A stretch of 14,346 bases of DNA from Candidatus Zambryskibacteria bacterium RIFCSPLOWO2_01_FULL_47_14 (GTDB lineage Bacteria; Patescibacteria; Paceibacteria; UBA9973; Zambryskibacteraceae): assembly GCA_001824005.1 (NCBI GenBank), contig MHWG01000022.1:3768-18113 (forward strand), read 5' to 3'. The translations under genes were made by a program, and so were the position numbers. This document shows, in pieces, positions 1-6,500 of this stretch (within the stretch, counting starts at the first letter, position 1; each line of letters opens with the position of its first letter). The notes below the pieces were generated by a model that was not told where the DNA came from, ran no database searches, and saw nothing but the letters and a program-made list of their open reading frames with translations.

Positions 1-222
1 TGTCGCTAAGTCGGGGAAAATTGGGATTTTCATAGGAGTCGAAGGGGGTTTACAGATGAAGAAATAAAACTGACAAAAGAAGAAAAGTTTGAAGTTGCAT
101 CGATGGGCAAAAGAATTCTCCGTGCCGAAATAGTTGCTACCGTGGCAACATATTTGGTTACAAACTTGCAAAGGACGGTCCTTTACAGAAACAAAAAATC
201 CCTCATCAATTTTAAAAATTGA
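1..222 (+). pseudogene. rsmE: RsmE (16S rRNA m3U1498 methyltransferase) C-terminal part, apparent -1 frameshift
   Basis: RsmE is a SPOUT-class enzyme that methylates U1498 of 16S rRNA with S-adenosylmethionine. Only the C-terminal knot is in the window. From base 2 one frame reads KIGIFIGVEGG, the knot motif usually written IGPEGG. That frame then stops at TAA 65-67. Moving back one base at about 46-51 gives GFTDEEIKLTKEEKF and later GKRILRAEIVATVA, the classic RsmE ending, running to TGA 220-222. The two halves fit the family exactly if one base is missing or a -1 shift takes place. The Thr often found in RILR-x-ET is Ile here. The last residues are encoded by the terminator stem of the convergent gene. 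The identity is well supported. Whether the break is real, programmed or a sequence error cannot be told from the window. Confidence 0.8.
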
Positions 223-231
223 TGAGGGATT
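193..231 (-). terminator. Intrinsic terminator of the 237-1205 gene
   Basis: A perfect 17-bp inverted repeat (197-213 with 215-231) is followed, reading the minus strand, by six T (complement of 193-198). It lies a few bases after the stop of the 322-aa gene. On the plus strand it is not followed by a T run, so it should stop minus-strand transcription. The rsmE stop codon (220-222) lies inside its right arm. Confidence 0.9.
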
Positions 232-236
232 GTGCT

Positions 237-1205
237 TTAACGGCCTCTTCCTCTTGAAGGAGAAGGTTGGCGAGACGAGCCACTGTTCATGGCGAGTCCG
301 CTTCCTCTCGATGAAGATTGGCGAGGGGCCATTTGCTGGCGCGGTGCCAGGCTAGTCTTTGCTGGAGCAGACGGAGCAGACGGAGCAGACATAGGACGCG
401 ATGAAGATCGCGTGCTCATACCAGAACCAGAACTTCCACGAGGATTAACTTTTGGTGCTGGTCTAGCTGTCCCTGCCCCCCTTGGAGAAGTCCGCGGAGC
501 AGATCGCACGACAAGAGAACGAGATGGACGAGATGGACGAGATTGATTATTCACAACGGGATTCCCGGTTGCCGGTCTTGGTTTTTCATAACCAGTAGAA
601 CTAGAACTACCACCATTATTACTCCCACTACTTTCGCGAGAACCATAATTAGCAGTTCTATTATGACCACTGCCACTGTAACCACCGAACGGGCGAGAAT
701 ATTTATTCCACATGCCACAACCTGGGTCGTACATTGCGTAATAAAATTCATTAGGGTAACCATAGTGATAATATCTGTAACCATGGTATCCACCAAAAGT
801 AATCCTGATCCTAAACCATCCGGCATCACACACTGGCACACTGTTATACCAATAACCATACGAACCAGGAACCTGAATCGCACCCAGTGAATAAAATTGA
901 TCCCATACAGGTCCTGTTCCCGGAGCATTGTAATTTGAGTATCTCACGACACTCGTAACATTTGCTCCACCGCCAGTTTTGCAATGCACGGCATGCTCGT
1001 CGGCAGTTTCTCTGGAGTGATCATAATCATCGTTTTGGGCAACCTCCTTTGCAAGAGGGGCCACTTTGGTCGTGTCAGCAGTCTCCTGCTTTTTTATCTC
1101 CTTGTCTCTTGGAAAATGTGCTTTGTATTCACCATTTCGTAAAGACTGAGCATAACCAATAACACAAAAGGACATAATGAGTAAAAGAACATTGATTTTT
1201 TTCAT
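237..1205 (-). CDS. Unrecognised exported low-complexity protein, 322 aa
   Basis: I do not recognise the family. Residues 1-19 form a signal peptide (KK, hydrophobic core, cleavage expected at GYA-Q). There is no clear lipobox. After a charged stretch, residues of about 75-175 are rich in Gly, Tyr and Trp, with three Cys in HCKTGG, PVCDAGW and DPGCGMW. The last 140 or so residues are almost all Ser, Gly, Pro, Arg and Ala, strongly basic, with short tandem units such as SAP (x3) and RPS, mirrored by 9-base DNA repeats at about 361-391 and 520-545. The mature protein is therefore probably a secreted or wall-associated protein with a disordered basic tail; this is inference. It has its own consensus promoter and terminator and no obvious Shine-Dalgarno. 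It is the last of three similar cassettes. Confidence 0.8.
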   Translation of the reverse strand: MKKINVLLLIMSFCVIGYAQSLRNGEYKAHFPRDKEIKKQETADTTKVAPLAKEVAQNDDYDHSRETADEHAVHCKTGGGANVTSVVRYSNYNAPGTGPVWDQFYSLGAIQVPGSYGYWYNSVPVCDAGWFRIRITFGGYHGYRYYHYGYPNEFYYAMYDPGCGMWNKYSRPFGGYSGSGHNRTANYGSRESSGSNNGGSSSSTGYEKPRPATGNPVVNNQSRPSRPSRSLVVRSAPRTSPRGAGTARPAPKVNPRGSSGSGMSTRSSSRPMSAPSAPSAPAKTSLAPRQQMAPRQSSSRGSGLAMNSGSSRQPSPSRGRGR

Positions 1206-1233
1206 CTTTTTATAGATTTAAAGGTTCGGGTAC

Positions 1234-1262
1234 ATTATAGCAAAAAACAGCCCTTTTGTCAA
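1234..1262 (-). promoter_or_regulatory. Consensus sigma-70-type promoter for the 322-aa gene
   Basis: Read on the minus strand, TTGACA (1257-1262) and TATAAT (1234-1239) are separated by 17 bases. All twelve hexamer bases match consensus. The expected transcript start lies near 1227, giving a leader of about 20 bases. The -35 box begins only a few bases after the T run of the preceding terminator. Confidence 0.88.
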
Positions 1263-1264
1263 GC

Positions 1265-1296
1265 AAAAAAGGCTCACTTGAAAAAGTGAGCCTTTT
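1265..1296 (-). terminator. Intrinsic terminator of the 1311-2045 gene
   Basis: A perfect 13-bp stem (1267-1279 with 1284-1296) with a 4-base loop, GAAA on the plus strand, ends in a T run on the minus strand (complement of 1265-1270). It follows the stop of the 244-aa gene by about 15 bases. Confidence 0.88.
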
Positions 1297-1310
1297 GTTT
1301 AGTTTTGACC

Positions 1311-2045
1311 TTATTTTACCGGCCTAGGTACATTATCCTGGCTGGTATTCGCCAGTTTTACCTTTCCGAACGAGGTATCAATTTTACCTGCCATAAATGC
1401 CTCAACGGTGTTCACGGAATAAACGACAGCAATGACTCCGTTGCTTTCCCTTACGTTCTGCGCAAAAGTTGCAAGAGCGCCTCTGTTTTCTTCTTTCAAC
1501 AATGCCAGCTCACTCTTGAGACCTTTCACTTTTGCCCTCTTGGCTTTCTTGGCATCGGGTGAAAAATATTTTTCGGCATTGATCTTTTTTAGGATATCAC
1601 GCTCTTCTTCCTTCAAACCCATCGCATATGTCTTCACAAGTTTTCCTTGCTGAGAAAGATTTAGCCTTTCAGGGGCACGGAGAATCATGCTTTTCCCAGC
1701 ATTCAGACCTGCGACCAAGACAGAATCAATTGTCTTATCTAAAATAATAAAGTAAGAACCTGCAACCGCATCGTTTGTAGATTCGCCGATAGAAACTTTT
1801 GACAAGATACTATCGTGAAATACAACGACATTGGAAAGAAAAACCTCCCGGACATTTTTGCAAATATATGCATTGGAAATAATTCCATCAACTACGCCGA
1901 GACGTTCCGGCACAGCAGGCATGTCACTGATAACATAAGTTACCTTTTCATTTCCATACCAGATTGTAGTTTTTTGTTGAGCAAATGTGGTAATCGCGAT
2001 AAAGGCAAAAACCATAAAAATAAGGGTTTTAACTGCGTTTTTCAT
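1311..2045 (-). CDS. Unrecognised exported protein, 244 aa
   Basis: The family is not recognised. Residues 1-22 are a signal peptide with likely cleavage at TFA-Q. The following 110 residues look mixed alpha/beta (YGNEKVTYVISDMP, VREVFLSNVVVFHD). Residues of about 140-205 are highly charged and helix-like (LKEEERDILKKINAEKY, LKSELALLKEENRG) and may form a coiled coil. There is no Cys after the signal apart from one near residue 62, and no catalytic motif that I can see. The gene has its own promoter (2086-2113) and terminator. The start at 2045 is preceded by TACTAATTCTTTTA, an element shared with the next gene upstream, and not by a Shine-Dalgarno. Location outside the membrane is inferred from the signal peptide; function is unknown. 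Confidence 0.82.
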   Translation of the reverse strand: MKNAVKTLIFMVFAFIAITTFAQQKTTIWYGNEKVTYVISDMPAVPERLGVVDGIISNAYICKNVREVFLSNVVVFHDSILSKVSIGESTNDAVAGSYFIILDKTIDSVLVAGLNAGKSMILRAPERLNLSQQGKLVKTYAMGLKEEERDILKKINAEKYFSPDAKKAKRAKVKGLKSELALLKEENRGALATFAQNVRESNGVIAVVYSVNTVEAFMAGKIDTSFGKVKLANTSQDNVPRPVK

Positions 2046-2049
2046 GTTT

Positions 2050-2063
2050 TAAAAGAATTAGTA
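2050..2063 (-). promoter_or_regulatory. Shared 14-base leader element, copy 1
   Basis: The minus strand reads TACTAATTCTTTTA, ending 4 bases before the ATG of the 244-aa gene. An identical 14-mer precedes the 195-aa gene. It lies downstream of the promoter, so it is in the mRNA leader. Its role is unknown; it could be translational or a relic of duplication. Confidence 0.5.
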
Positions 2064-2085
2064 TTTGGTTTGTTTATCGCATACC

Positions 2086-2113
2086 ATTATACACAAAAAC
2101 AAAAAACTGTCAA
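2086..2113 (-). promoter_or_regulatory. Consensus sigma-70-type promoter for the 244-aa gene
   Basis: On the minus strand TTGACA (2108-2113) and TATAAT (2086-2091) are 16 bases apart, a perfect match in both boxes. Transcription should begin near 2079, leaving a leader of about 33 bases that contains the shared 14-mer. Confidence 0.88.
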
Positions 2114-2120
2114 GGGGCAA

Positions 2121-2166
2121 AAAGAAACCCCTCACCAGTTTGCCTACAGGCAAACTGGTGAGGGGT
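2121..2166 (-). terminator. Intrinsic terminator of the 2173-2760 gene
   Basis: A perfect 19-bp inverted repeat (2127-2145 with 2148-2166) is followed on the minus strand by TTTCTTTTTG. It starts 6 bases after the stop codon of the 195-aa gene. The stem is unusually long and GC-rich at its base. Confidence 0.85.
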
Positions 2167-2172
2167 AAAAAT

Positions 2173-2760
2173 TTAATAGTACCGATTATTTGATTTGGGA
2201 AAAATCTTGAGAAAAATCCCCCCATCAATCATCGATCCAAAAACCGGACTTCCATTTCCTGCACAGAGATAATTGAATGAACCTCTTGTGAAGAATCCAA
2301 TTGTCCAATCTTTTGTGGACGGGACATTGAAATTTAATCGGAGAAATCCACCGGGCATTGAAATAGATGAATTACTTTGTATCGCTGAACCGAATGATCC
2401 ACCGACAACAGAACCAGCGAGCACTTCTGAAACTTCTTTTGGAATAGCAATGCCTGCAGATAATCCGTAAACTGTAAAATTTGTAGTCTTCACAATTCCA
2501 TCTTCATGGTCACGCACATTGAAAGCGTATTTGCCTCCCATAAAAGCATTGGTGGACAAAAAGCCATTAAGCAGCGTAACACCAACACTGGCGGTAACCG
2601 GACCATAAGGCACATCGTTAAGTGATGCACCATTGGCCTTAAAATTCACACCGGTGGCAATTGATAAATTAATATCGGAAACTGTTGTTTGATTCTGTGC
2701 AAAACTCGACACAAAACCGAAAATTGCAATAAAAAGTCCTAAAATAAGGGTCTTTTTCAT
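2173..2760 (-). CDS. Unrecognised exported protein, 195 aa, probably beta-rich
   Basis: The family is not recognised. Residues 1-21 are a signal peptide (KK, hydrophobic core, SFA-Q). The mature part is rich in Gly, Ser, Asn and alternating hydrophobic residues (VTASVGVTLLNGFLSTNAFMGG, TNFTVYGLSAGIAI, FLRLNFNV, WTIGFFTRGSF), which suggests beta strands, somewhat like membrane beta-barrel or autotransporter-type folds. No catalytic motif is visible. One Cys remains (LCAGNG). It is preceded by TACTAATTCTTTTA, the same leader element as the 244-aa gene, and has its own promoter and terminator. A barrel would be unexpected in a monoderm CPR cell, so the fold is left open. Confidence 0.82.
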   Translation of the reverse strand: MKKTLILGLFIAIFGFVSSFAQNQTTVSDINLSIATGVNFKANGASLNDVPYGPVTASVGVTLLNGFLSTNAFMGGKYAFNVRDHEDGIVKTTNFTVYGLSAGIAIPKEVSEVLAGSVVGGSFGSAIQSNSSISMPGGFLRLNFNVPSTKDWTIGFFTRGSFNYLCAGNGSPVFGSMIDGGIFLKIFPKSNNRYY

Positions 2761-2766
2761 GATATG

Positions 2767-2780
2767 TAAAAGAATTAGTA
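2767..2780 (-). promoter_or_regulatory. Shared 14-base leader element, copy 2
   Basis: An identical TACTAATTCTTTTA on the minus strand, ending 6 bases before the ATG of the 195-aa gene and inside its predicted leader. See the copy at 2050-2063. Confidence 0.5.
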
Positions 2781-2799
2781 AAGTTTTTAATTCCCTTAC

Positions 2800-2827
2800 A
2801 TATTACATATATTAGAATTTTTGTCAA
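2800..2827 (-). promoter_or_regulatory. Probable promoter for the 195-aa gene
   Basis: On the minus strand TTGACA (2822-2827, perfect) is followed after 16 bases by TAATAT (2800-2805, four of six matches). The first two T of the -35 box are also the foot of the 2826-2875 inverted repeat, so the rnhB 3' structure and this promoter are fused. Confidence 0.65.
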
Positions 2828-2875
2828 CCCCACTAAACAAATACGGACAGCTGTCCACATTTGTTTAGTGGGGTT
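2826..2875 (-). terminator. Long inverted repeat after rnhB, possible terminator
   Basis: A perfect 17-bp stem (2826-2842 with 2859-2875) encloses a 16-base loop that itself holds the palindrome GGACAGCTGTCC (2845-2856). It begins right after the rnhB stop (2876-2878). On the minus strand it is followed by TTGACAAAAA, not by a T run, so termination would be weaker than at its neighbours. The plus strand has TTTT after it, but no plus-strand gene ends there. Confidence 0.5.
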
Positions 2876-3466
2876 TTAGAAAATATTTTTTAGAAAACTT
2901 TTGCGATGAATTTTTGATGGGCCATGTTTTTTAATAGCCTTGATGTGCAACGCTGTTCCATAGCCTTTATTTTTTTCAAAAGAATAATGCGGATGTACAC
3001 GCGACATTGTAGTCATGTATTTATCTCGCGAAACTTTTGCAACAATAGAAGCAAAAGCAATAATATATTTTTTAGTATCCCCTTTTACAATAGTCTCTTG
3101 AAAAATAAATTTGCTTGGGGCATGGAGTCCGCCATCAAGTAGAACTTTAGTTGTTTTAGAATTTATAGAAAGTTTTTTCAAACAATCACTAATACATTTT
3201 TTTATACAAAAACTAAGACCCTTTTTATCTATTAAGATATTACTGGCCGAAGAAATAGAAAATGACACTTGCTTCTCTTGAGATAATTTATTTAAAACTT
3301 TAAAAATTTCTTCTCTTTTTTGACGGTTCAATTGTTTGGAATCTTTGAGTGGAATGCGAAATTTTTTAAAATTAAAATCATTGTGTGCACAAAAAGCGCA
3401 AAATGTAATAGGGCCCGCCAAAGGACCCCTGCCCACCTCGTCTATACCAATAATATGCTTAATCAT
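2876..3466 (-). CDS. rnhB: Ribonuclease HII
   Basis: RNase HII cuts the RNA strand of RNA/DNA hybrids and removes single ribonucleotides left in DNA, with bound metal ions. The 196-aa product has the family signature GIDEVGRGPLAGP at residues 7-19, with catalytic D9 and E10, then KDSKQLN (41-47), LLDGG (D111), ASIVAKVSRD (D148) and the ending YSFEKNKGYGT-H-AIKKHGPSKIHRKSF. All four acidic active-site residues are present and the length is normal. The start at 3466 fits the family N-terminus. The gene is very AT-rich and lysine is nearly always AAA, like the first half of dnaE, which it diverges from. Its own promoter is not clear; the gap holds a 14-bp tandem repeat. Confidence 0.96.
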   Translation of the reverse strand: MIKHIIGIDEVGRGPLAGPITFCAFCAHNDFNFKKFRIPLKDSKQLNRQKREEIFKVLNKLSQEKQVSFSISSASNILIDKKGLSFCIKKCISDCLKKLSINSKTTKVLLDGGLHAPSKFIFQETIVKGDTKKYIIAFASIVAKVSRDKYMTTMSRVHPHYSFEKNKGYGTALHIKAIKKHGPSKIHRKSFLKNIF

Positions 3467-3494
3467 AGGTTTTAGGTGATAGGTTTTAGGTGAT
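3467..3494. repeat. Tandem 14-bp repeat in the rnhB-dnaE gap
   Basis: AGGTTTTAGGTGAT occurs twice in direct succession (3467-3480 and 3481-3494), followed by a degenerate start of a third (AGTTGATGGG). It lies directly before the rnhB start codon on the minus strand. Related AACCTA words recur in the opposite sense at 3522-3549. It is too short and too few for a CRISPR array. It may be slipped-strand duplication in the rnhB leader. Confidence 0.7.
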
Positions 3495-3561
3495 AGTTGA
3501 TGGGTGCTAGAATTTTTCTATAACCTACAAACTACTCCCTAATAACCTATCCTGTGTTTTT

Positions 3562-3597
3562 ATGATAGCACGAGCTTCTGCTATAATGAGCTATCAT
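3562..3597. promoter_or_regulatory. dnaE promoter (extended -10) inside an 8-bp inverted repeat
   Basis: TGCTATAAT (3579-3587) is a perfect extended -10. No good -35 is seen at the usual distance. ATGATAGC (3562-3569) and its exact complement GCTATCAT (3590-3597) flank the -10 with a 20-base gap. The right arm ends immediately before the chosen ATG at 3598. A transcript would start near 3594, so the leader is only about four bases. The flanking repeat could be an operator; that is inference. Confidence 0.6.
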
Positions 3598-6500
3598 ATG
3601 TCGTCAAAATTTATCCATCTACATACTCACAGTCATTATTCACTTCTTGACGGAATGTCTAGAATTGACGACCTAGTCAGTGAGGCAAAAAAATATGGGA
3701 TGTCAGCAATCGCGCTCACTGACCATGGATCTATGTATGGCGCTATTGAGTTCTACAAAGCCTGCAAGGCAGCTGGCATTAAACCAATAATTGGGGTGGA
3801 AGCCTATGTCGCCAAGAGAAGCAGGCTCGATAAAGACCCGACACTTGACAGTAAAAGATATCACCTAACACTGCTGGCAAAAAATTTAACTGGATACAAA
3901 AACCTAATGCGTCTTGTTTCACTCTCCCACACGGAAGGTTTTTATTATAAACCTAGAATGGACAAAGAAATTCTAAGAAAATATAGTGAGGGAATTATAT
4001 GTTTGTCTGGTTGCCCTGCCGGAGAACTCGCAAATGCACTCCGTAGTAAAGATATGGATCGTGCGCGAGAAGTGGTACGTGAACATCAGGAAATATTTGG
4101 AAAAGAAAATTATTTTCTAGAACTGATGATAAAACGCGGTGTCCCTGGTTATGAATTTTATGAAAAAGGAGTGATGGATTTATCACAAGAGTTTGGAATA
4201 TCTGTAGTTGGCACACAAGACTCACACTATCTTCATCAAGATGACAAAGAGGCCCACGAAACACTTTTGCTTGTAAATACTGGCTCGGACGAAAATACAA
4301 AAAAGTTTGATATGGGCGATGGTGACTATTCTTTTATAAGCCCTGAAACCGCAGAAATATATTTCAAGGATTATCCACATATTTTAGAAAATACAATGAA
4401 AGTAGCTGAAATTGTGGACCTTGATTTAACTCTTGGTTCTTGGGTTTTCCCTAAATATGAAATACCAGAAGGACAAAACTATGAGGATATTTTAAAACAA
4501 AAAGCTTACGATGGGCTCAAGGAAAGAGAGATGGGAGCAAGTGATTCTGTAAAGGAGCGTATTGAATACGAACTAGGAATCATAAACAAAAAAGGTTATG
4601 CGCCATATTTCTTAGTGGTGGCTGACTTGCTTCAATTTGCCAGAGAGAAAGGTATAGTTTCTACAACCAGAGGTTCAGCCGCAGGGTCGCTCGTATCATA
4701 CCTCGTTGGGATCACAACAGTTGACCCAATAAAATATGGTTTGCCTTTTGAAAGATTTCTAAATCCTTTCCGACCTTCTCCACCCGACATAGATATGGAC
4801 ATAGCCGATAATAGAAGAGATGAGGTTATAGAATATGCAAAAGAAAAATATGGCAGTAGCCACGTCGCGCAAATAGGAACATTTGGAACAATGATGGCCA
4901 GAGGTGCGGTCAGAGATGTAGCAAGGGCTTTGAGTTATCCATATGCCATAGGCGATAGGCTTTCTAAAATGATTCCTTTGGGCTCACAGGGTTTTGCTAT
5001 GACAATAAAACGTGCAATGGAAATAGTACCTGAATTAAAAACCGCTTATGATACAGAATCAGACACAAAAAAAATAATTGATTTGGCACAAAAATTAGAA
5101 GGCGGGGCTAGGCATATATCTGTGCACGCGGCAGGAGTCGTAATAGCACCGAAAGATGTTATGGAATACTCCCCTATTCAATTTGACCCAAAGGGAGATA
5201 AAATTATTACTCAATACGATATGTATTCCATTGAAGAAGCTGGCCTTCTCAAGTTCGACTTCCTGGGCATCAGAAACCTTGCCACCATCGCAGAAACTCT
5301 AGCCCGACTGGAGAAGATCGAGGGTAAAATTTTAAAAATCGAGGACATACCGACCGACGACAAGAAGACTTTCCAGATGCTCGCGAAGGGCGAGACAGAA
5401 GGCACTTTCCAATTGAACGGCTCCGGCATGACGAAAGCGCTTATGGACTTGAAGCCCACCAATATTCACGACATCAACGTCATGGTTGCCCTCTATCGCC
5501 CGGGACCGATGGATAACATCCAGGAGTATATCGCGAGAAAGAACGGCAAGAAGCCGATTACCTACATGCATCCCAAGATGAAGAGCTTTCTTGACACGAC
5601 TTACGGTGTGCTCGTTTACCAGGATGACCTCCTCATGACGGCGATCGAAGTGGCCGGCTACAGCTGGGGCGAGGTGGACAAATTCAGAAAGGCTGTGGGC
5701 AAGAAGATTCCGGAGGAGATGAAGAAGCAACATGTCATGTTTGTCGAAGGATGCATCAAGCATGGCAAGATGACCCCGGAGAAGGCGGAGGCGCTCTGGC
5801 AGCTCTTCGTCCCCTTCCAGGGCTACGGCTTCAATAAAGCGCATGCCGCAAGCTACGGGCACATCGCCTATGTGACGGCGTATCTAAAGGCCAACTTCCC
5901 GGAAATCTATATGAGTGCCGTGCTCACGGCGGAATCTGGCGACGTCGAGACGGTTGGCATTATGGTAAACGAATGTAAGCGCATGGGCATAGAAGTCTTA
6001 CCGCCTTCGATAAACGAAAGCTTCTCGCAATTCTCGGTAATTAAGGGCAAGGATGGGAAATATAAAATCCGTTTCGGCCTCACCACTATCAAGAATTTCG
6101 GCACGGGCATTTCCAGCTCGATCACCGCCGAGAGGAGAGCAAATGGCAGATTCAAAAACCTGGCAGATTTCCTTGATCGAATTAAGGATAAAAATTTGAA
6201 CAAGAAATCACTTGAATCATTAATTAAATCCGGAGCCTTAGACGACTTCGGAGAGAGAGGGTTGCTGCTTGCCAATTTGGAAAACTTGCTTGCCTATCAT
6301 AAGGAGCAGGTCAATTCGTCTGATAATCAAAGTTCGCTTTTCTCTGCAGAAGCATTACCCGCCCTTCGACTTCGCTCAGGGCAACCAGTTTCTCAAAAAG
6401 AGAAACTTAGTTGGGAGAAAGAGTTGCTCGGCCTTTATATCTCCGGTCATCCTCTCGAAGCGTATAAAGAAAAGTTTATGAATAAAGATATGAATATTGC

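Noticed and set aside
543..928. Two overlapping open frames (115 codons plus, 125 codons minus) inside the 322-aa gene
   Set aside because: They arise from the repetitive composition. The frame with the signal peptide, promoter and terminator is the real one.
3467..3494. CRISPR-like repeats
   Set aside because: There are only two adjacent 14-bp units without spacers.
3562..3597. Earlier dnaE starts (ATG at 3562 and 3586)
   Set aside because: Both lie in the promoter; the family N-terminus fits the ATG at 3598.
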